44,931 bases of DNA. It comes from Myxococcales bacterium (GTDB lineage: Bacteria; Myxococcota_A; Polyangia; Polyangiales; Ga0077539). The position numbers were made by a program, and so were the translations under genes. The DNA lies in the NCBI GenBank assembly GCA_013298625.1, contig JAAFIF010000084.1:1-44931 (forward strand), read 5' to 3'. Shown piece by piece: positions 40,928 through 44,931 of the stretch (position 1 is its first letter; every line of letters starts with the position of its first letter). A model generated the notes under the pieces. It saw nothing but the letters and a program-made list of their open reading frames with translations. It had not been told where the DNA came from and ran no database searches.

Positions 40928-42058
40928 TCAGCCCGCGGCGAGCGCGTCGCTGCGCACGCCGAGATACCCGCGGAGCTCGGGCTGTTTGGACGGCCGCCAG
41001 ATGTGCTGATCCAGGTAAAAATGCTGGCCGATCACGCCGAAAAACAACACGAACGCGAGCGGGTTCGTCTCGCGCGGGGCGAACGAGCCGTCGAGCGCGG
41101 GCCAGTCGCCGAGACCCCACACGAGCGACGCGAACACGAGGCCCATCGAGACGCCCGCGAGCGCGTAGCCCGCAAACGTGCCGTTGAGCTTCGCCGCGAG
41201 GCCGAACGGAGCGCGGTCGCCCTGGTATCTCCGCCGCGCGTAGTGCCACACGATCGCGTGGTACTGGATGTTGTGAAAGAGCGAGTTCATCACGGCGAGC
41301 AGCATGAGCAGCTGCGCTCCGTTGCGCGCGCTGTGAAAGAAGGGCTCGCGCGGCGCGACGCCGTAGAACATCGCGCTGTAGAAGAGCCAGCACACGAGCG
41401 CGTAGCGCACGGTGAGCGGCCGCTCGTCCTGGTGGCTGCGCGCGAGCTCCACGAGCAAGGCTAGCCCCGCGAGCGCGGACACGGCGTAGCACCCGAGCTT
41501 GAGCGCGACGCCCGCAGCCCCGAGCGACTCGGGTCGCGGAAAGTAGCTCAGCGCGAGCGGCCCCTTGTGAAACGCGAGGAAGTACAGCTGCGGCGCGACG
41601 ATGGCCGCGTACAAGAGCGTCGTTCGGACGCGCCTGCGCGCGGGCGCCTCGCCGCCCTTGCGTGAGTAGATGCTCGCGAAGCCGTAGTGCTGACGGGCGT
41701 TGTGATAGAGGCTCCAGAGAAAGATCGCGAAGCCGCAGAGGTCCATGAGGGACTTGCTTCCGGTGAACTTCCAGTAGGCGACCGCAGCGAGGGGCGGCGC
41801 GAAGAAGAGCGCGCTCGTTCGCAGGACCGCTGCGTTCTCCGCGGCGAAGCGACGATCGAACACCGTGCGCGAGAGCGTCGCCCAGAAGTGCGAGCCCTCG
41901 AAGAGCACCACCCACGCCCAGAACACCACCGGAAGCGCCGCGGGCGCGAGGCGCACCAACAGCGGGAGCGCGAGCGTAACGAACGCCCCGCCGGTGATGA
42001 ACAGGGCGTCGAACGAGGGGCTGGCGATGTACCGATCGTCGCGGACGTGCGTGGTCAT
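40928..42058 (-). CDS. Histidine-rich multi-pass membrane protein
   Basis: 376 residues from the ATG at 42058. About nine hydrophobic helices are present (FDALFITGGAFVTLALPLLV, ALPVVFWAWVVLFEGSHFWA, LLLMLAVM-type segments). Histidines cluster at helix ends: SLYHNARQHYGF, SLFHNIQYHAIVWHYARRRY and GQHFYLDQHIWRPSKQ. This resembles unannotated membrane families with a LDxxIW motif and could bind a di-metal site like desaturases, but no named family can be assigned. It is divergent from the DUF1963 gene. Confidence 0.7.
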   Translation of the reverse strand: MTTHVRDDRYIASPSFDALFITGGAFVTLALPLLVRLAPAALPVVFWAWVVLFEGSHFWATLSRTVFDRRFAAENAAVLRTSALFFAPPLAAVAYWKFTGSKSLMDLCGFAIFLWSLYHNARQHYGFASIYSRKGGEAPARRRVRTTLLYAAIVAPQLYFLAFHKGPLALSYFPRPESLGAAGVALKLGCYAVSALAGLALLVELARSHQDERPLTVRYALVCWLFYSAMFYGVAPREPFFHSARNGAQLLMLLAVMNSLFHNIQYHAIVWHYARRRYQGDRAPFGLAAKLNGTFAGYALAGVSMGLVFASLVWGLGDWPALDGSFAPRETNPLAFVLFFGVIGQHFYLDQHIWRPSKQPELRGYLGVRSDALAAG

Positions 42059-42441
42059 GGGCTCCCGAGACGGGATGGTAGCCAGGGACCGAGCGGCGGA
42101 CGAGCGTTGCGTTGACCGCACGCTTGGCGCGAGCGATGCCGGATGCTTCGCAGAACTCGTGACCGACGCAGCACGATCGGACATCCAATGTGGCTCGGTC
42201 CGTGACGCTCGAGCCGACGGTGGCCCGATCGCCCGTACACCTCGCGCTGCTCTTCGGCTCGACGCCGTTGCTACGCGCCGCTCGAGCCGCTCCGCACGAC
42301 GCGATCTCCTCTGTTTTTACAGGCGATTCTGTGTTGGCCGCGTCGCCTGCATCCTCGACCCCGACGCCAACAAGCTCGAGCTCTGGCAGCCGAGCGAGTG
42401 AACGCCGCCGCGATTCGCAGCCCAACGTATTCTCCGGGGCG
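42059..42441. other. Gap holding a VOC-family fragment
   Basis: The 383-nt gap between divergent genes contains no intact gene. Its only recognisable content is the fragment at 42327-42401 described separately; the rest shows no RNA gene, repeat or clear promoter. Confidence 0.4.
42327..42401 (+). pseudogene. VOC (glyoxalase/bleomycin-resistance) C-terminal scrap
   Basis: The frame ending at TGA 42399-42401 reads VACILDPDANKLELWQPSE, which is the standard C-terminus of VOC-family proteins (DPDGNKxELWxP) including the metal-binding Glu. Nothing of the rest of the domain is visible upstream in any frame. Confidence 0.6.
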
Positions 42442-43788
42442 ATGACCGACTTCTTCACCTCCGCGCGCGCCGCGCTGACCGAGGCGCTGCAGGGTCGCAG
42501 CAGCGCGTTCGAGCTGCGGCCCGCGAGCGACGACTGGCTGCGCGAAGAGCACGACGGAGCGCTCGTCGCGCGGCTCATGCTGGTGGTGTTCGAGCCAGGC
42601 TCCCGAGACATCCGCGACGTGAAGGAGCAAGAGCTGCCGCTGATTTGCCGCACGGATCGCGAGCGGCCCGAGCGCACGCTGGCGTTCTTGCGCGCGTGGG
42701 CGCGCTCGCTCGAGGCCATCGTCGACAGCCGAGGCGGCGAGGTCGACGTGCTCATGCCGATGGACCTCCTCGTGCCCGAGGCCCTGAACGACAGCGCCCT
42801 CGTGACAGAAACAGACTTCATCCACGCGTTCGGCGATCGCGCGCGACTCGCGGCGTGGGCCGCGCAGAGCGAGCTCGCAGAGTGGCAAGAGTCGCTCGCG
42901 CGCTGCGGGTTGGCCGAGCGCGCGCAGGAGGTTCGAGCGCTGCTTCGCCCGGCGATTTCGTTCGAAGACCACGAGCGTGTGGACGAAGACGAAGACGGCC
43001 CGAGCCCCGTCGGCGAGACGCGCTTCGGAGGAGAGCCTGACCTCCCCGCGGACCAGTCGTGGCCCACGGTCGCCGGGCGGCCGATGACGTTCGCCGCGCA
43101 GCTCGACCTGCGCGCGCTCGCGGACCATCCCGCAGCGAGAGAGCTGCCCCCAGAGGGCGTGTTGAGCTTCTTCTACGACCCGTTTCCCGAGGCGCCCGAC
43201 GGCGCGGTGTACGTCAACGCCGTGAGGGTGATGCACTTCGACGCGAGCGCTTCGCTCGCACGCCGCGCGACGCCCGAGGGCGGCGACCGCAGGCCCGCGT
43301 ATCGCTCGACCGCGCGAGAGCTCTCCGCGACGCTGCCTCCGCGCGAGTCACCCTTCTACGAAGCGCTCTTGCCCGAGCCTGTCGTCACGGAGTTTCGGCG
43401 CTCGCTGTCCGCCGCAGCGCGGGGCCAGGGCTCGGTCGTCGATCCGCTCGACGGCCTCGACCGCGTGCTCTGGAACCACAACTGCGACGACCCCACCGAG
43501 TCGCATCGACTCCTGGGCTACTGCCAGGTCCACCAGGGCGACCCGTACCTCGAAGCCGAAGTGCAGCGCTCGGGTCGTGGCTTCGACGGGTGGATCCAAG
43601 AGTCCCCCGAGGCGATCGCCGCGGGCCGTCGCGCGTGCCGCTGGCGACTGCTGCTGCAAGTGTGCGCGTACCTCGACGGAGCGCTCTTGCTCGAACAAGA
43701 CGCCGGGTACTTCTACTTCTTGCTCCCCGAGGACGCCCTCGCGCGCCACGACTGGTCGCAGGCTTGGGGGGTGCTGCAATGCAGCTGA
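42442..43788 (+). CDS. DUF1963 (YwqG-like) family protein
   Basis: 448 residues from the ATG at 42442, with GGGG just upstream. The C-terminal two thirds have the DUF1963 pattern: TRFGGEPDLPADQSWPTVAG, RPMTFAAQLDLRAL, GVLSFFYDPFPEAPDG, then HRLLGYCQVHQGDPYLEAE and LLQVCAYLDGALLLEQDAGY. The N-terminal about 190 residues are helical and not part of the family core. The function of YwqG-type proteins is not established. It is intact and ends just before the broken integrase. Confidence 0.85.
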   Translation: MTDFFTSARAALTEALQGRSSAFELRPASDDWLREEHDGALVARLMLVVFEPGSRDIRDVKEQELPLICRTDRERPERTLAFLRAWARSLEAIVDSRGGEVDVLMPMDLLVPEALNDSALVTETDFIHAFGDRARLAAWAAQSELAEWQESLARCGLAERAQEVRALLRPAISFEDHERVDEDEDGPSPVGETRFGGEPDLPADQSWPTVAGRPMTFAAQLDLRALADHPAARELPPEGVLSFFYDPFPEAPDGAVYVNAVRVMHFDASASLARRATPEGGDRRPAYRSTARELSATLPPRESPFYEALLPEPVVTEFRRSLSAAARGQGSVVDPLDGLDRVLWNHNCDDPTESHRLLGYCQVHQGDPYLEAEVQRSGRGFDGWIQESPEAIAAGRRACRWRLLLQVCAYLDGALLLEQDAGYFYFLLPEDALARHDWSQAWGVLQCS

Positions 43789-44778
43789 CTCGGCTCACTG
43801 GCTTGATCGTCGAGAGGTCCAGCGGCTCTCTCGCTACGTCGATCGCGCGCGCTCGATGTGGGCGAGGCATGTGCTCGAGTCGACGCTCGCCGCTGCTCCG
43901 ATCGGCGCGCTTCGAGCGCGCGACATCCGGGCGTTCATCTCGGGGCTGCTGTCGCACCGCAAGGACAGCGGAAAGGGGCCTCGAACGCAGACGATCGCCA
44001 ACGTCACCAACCTTCTGCGCAAGCGCCTCACCGACGCCGTCGCCGACGAGCTCATCCCGAGCAACGTCGCATCGGGCGTGAGCATCCCGCGGCGCAGGGC
44101 GAGTCCGCGACCGAGGCCGCCTATCTCACGGCTGCCGAGGTCGACGCAGTCTCGTCCTGCGAGGCGATCCCCGAGCGCGAACGACTGATCTTCACGGTCG
44201 CGATCTTCACGGGCCTTCGCGCGGGCGAGCTGTGGGCGCTGCGATGGGCAGACGTCGAGCTCGACGGCGAGCGTCCGCAGATCACCGTGCGGCGGTCTCA
44301 TCGCAACGCCCCGAAGAACGGCAAGGTGCAGACGGTGCCGCTGCTCGAGCCGGCGCGGATCGCCCTCGTTCGAACGCGTGAGTTGCTGACGGAGCGCGAG
44401 GGCGACGACCTGGTGTTTCCCACGAAGCGCGGCTTTCAACGGCAGCCCAACGACGACGCGGGATGGTGCACGCGCAAGCGCAAGAAGGGCGTGCTCGAGC
44501 CGGGGCTACAGGAGCTCGCCGGGATCACTCGGCGGGTGCGATTCCACGACCTTCGTCACACCTGCGCGTCGCACCTGGTGATGGGCACGTGGGGATCGCC
44601 GTGGCCGCTCGCTGATGTCGCGAAGATGCTGCGGCGCTCGAGCATCACCGTGACCGAGCGATACGCGCACCTTGCGCCGGGCTACTTGCACGAGCAAGCG
44701 CGGCGCACTGCGCGCACAACGGCGGCGGGCCCGAAGCTTGCGCTGTCGGACCCTTCACCGTCTGCATCCCCCGATGCT

Positions 44779-44799
44779 GTGACCCAGGATCTGGGTCAC
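44779..44799. repeat. 9-bp perfect inverted repeat beside the right att-like site
   Basis: GTGACCCAG and CTGGGTCAC are separated by GAT. It lies within the integrase 3' coding region, five nt before the tRNA-like copy. It may be an integrase-binding or transcription-termination element; the short spacer favours a stem. Confidence 0.5.
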
Positions 44800-44804
44800 G
44801 ATTT

Positions 44805-44852
44805 GAGCCACCCATCGGGCTTGAACCGACGACCTGCGGTTTACGAAACCGC
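44805..44852 (-). other. tRNA-Thr(CGT) 3'-half copy (right att-like site)
   Basis: On the minus strand it folds as the last part of a tRNA: anticodon stem GCGGT/ACCGC with loop TTCGTAA (anticodon CGT), a 5-nt variable region, T stem GTCGG/CCGAT with loop TTCAAGC, and acceptor strand GGGTGGC. The CCA end is not encoded (TCAAAT follows). No D arm or acceptor 5' strand is found in the 79 nt to the right, so no complete tRNA gene is visible in the window. The left copy at 34155-34202 has 44 of 48 identical bases. Confidence 0.7.
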
Positions 44853-44931
44853 TGGAGCGCGCCGGATTGTGCTGTGATTACGACGCCTCACGGGGTCCGA
44901 TGCGCACTCGGTGTGCACTACGCCCGTCCGA

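Larger units (their letters stand above)
43796..44877 (+). pseudogene. Tyrosine recombinase/integrase, N-truncated and frameshifted
   Basis: The first part, in frame with 43577, reads WLDRREVQRLSRYVDRARSM, then PIGALRARDIRAFISGLLSH and TQTIANVTNLLRKRLTDAVA, the core-binding domain. Around 44095-44108 one base is missing and the frame changes to ATEAAYLTAAEVDAVSSC, FTGLRAGELWALRW (catalytic Arg), GKVQTVPLL (Lys), RFHDLRHTCASHLV (His-x-x-Arg) and TERYAHLAPG (nucleophile Tyr). The N-terminal arm-binding part and a start are missing. The last residues (HPSGLNRRPAVYET) are encoded by the tRNA-Thr-like copy at 44805-44852, the usual arrangement where an integrase gene ends at its own att site. Confidence 0.8.

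Noticed and set aside
44800..44931. Complete tRNA-Thr gene at the right edge
   Set aside because: Only the 3' half folds; no D arm or acceptor 5' strand is found to the right within the window.
1..44931. CRISPR array
   Set aside because: No regularly spaced direct repeats with unique spacers; the only short tandem repeats are those listed.

Overview
The window is very GC-rich, with strongly GC-biased third codon positions, few intergenic gaps and many 4-nt ATGA/GTGA gene overlaps. The gene types (GAF/AAA+/Fis regulator beside a Ser/Thr kinase, PEGA-domain protein, Asp/Ala-rich lipoproteins, patatin, formylglycine-type protein, large ankyrin protein) point to a Myxococcota-type bacterium, possibly Polyangia. 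That placement is an inference from gene style, not from a marker gene.

Region 1 (1-6.5 kb): a Ycf46-like AAA ATPase (5' end outside the window), a GAF/AAA+/Fis regulator and a membrane Ser/Thr kinase are coupled by stop/start overlaps. The regulator has GAHSTA where sigma-54 activators have GAFTGA. The kinase appears to end in a periplasmic ExbD/TolR-like domain. Directly behind it lie an array of about four 19-nt imperfect palindromes, a good -24/-12 promoter and a small ExbB/MotA-like membrane protein, then a lipoprotein.

Region 2 (6.5-15.8 kb): a DEDDh exonuclease diverges from an XPB-N/Helicase_C_3-like protein. Next come a short unknown gene, a patatin with an N-terminal extension, a coupled BtuF-like / EamA / MFS set and a formylglycine-generating-enzyme-family protein.

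Region 3 (15.8-31.1 kb, minus strand): a ten-gene operon for a group 3b-type cytoplasmic NAD(P)-linked [NiFe]-hydrogenase and its maturation. The order is a cyclic-nucleotide-binding-domain protein, a HydB-HydG fusion, small subunit, large subunit, maturation protease, a HypA without its zinc finger, HypF, HypC, HypD and HypE. No hypB is present. A hairpin ends the operon. Downstream on the same strand are a 1187-residue ankyrin-repeat protein and a pyruvate-kinase-like protein without the usual C-terminal domain.

Region 4 (31.1-34.1 kb): a PEGA-domain membrane protein and a lipoprotein with an Asp/Ala-rich linker and a beta-propeller-like body, overlapping by one base.

Region 5 (34.15-44.86 kb): a decayed mosaic bounded by two copies (44/48 identical) of the 3' half of a tRNA-Thr(CGT). 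It holds a frameshifted tyrosine integrase whose C-terminus is encoded by one of these copies, remnants of a phage tail hub and a Gp138-like spike, an HNH-nuclease scrap, a VOC scrap and a frameshifted lipoprotein. Intact genes also occur: DUF6232, glutathione S-transferase, a His-rich membrane protein, DUF1963 and small lipoprotein/membrane genes. It reads as an old integrative element or prophage under erosion.

The most unusual points are the hydrogenase operon (fused electron-transfer subunits, zinc-less HypA, no HypB), the kinase-ExbD/ExbB module with its repeat-preceded sigma-54-like promoter, and the tRNA-Thr-bounded degenerate island.
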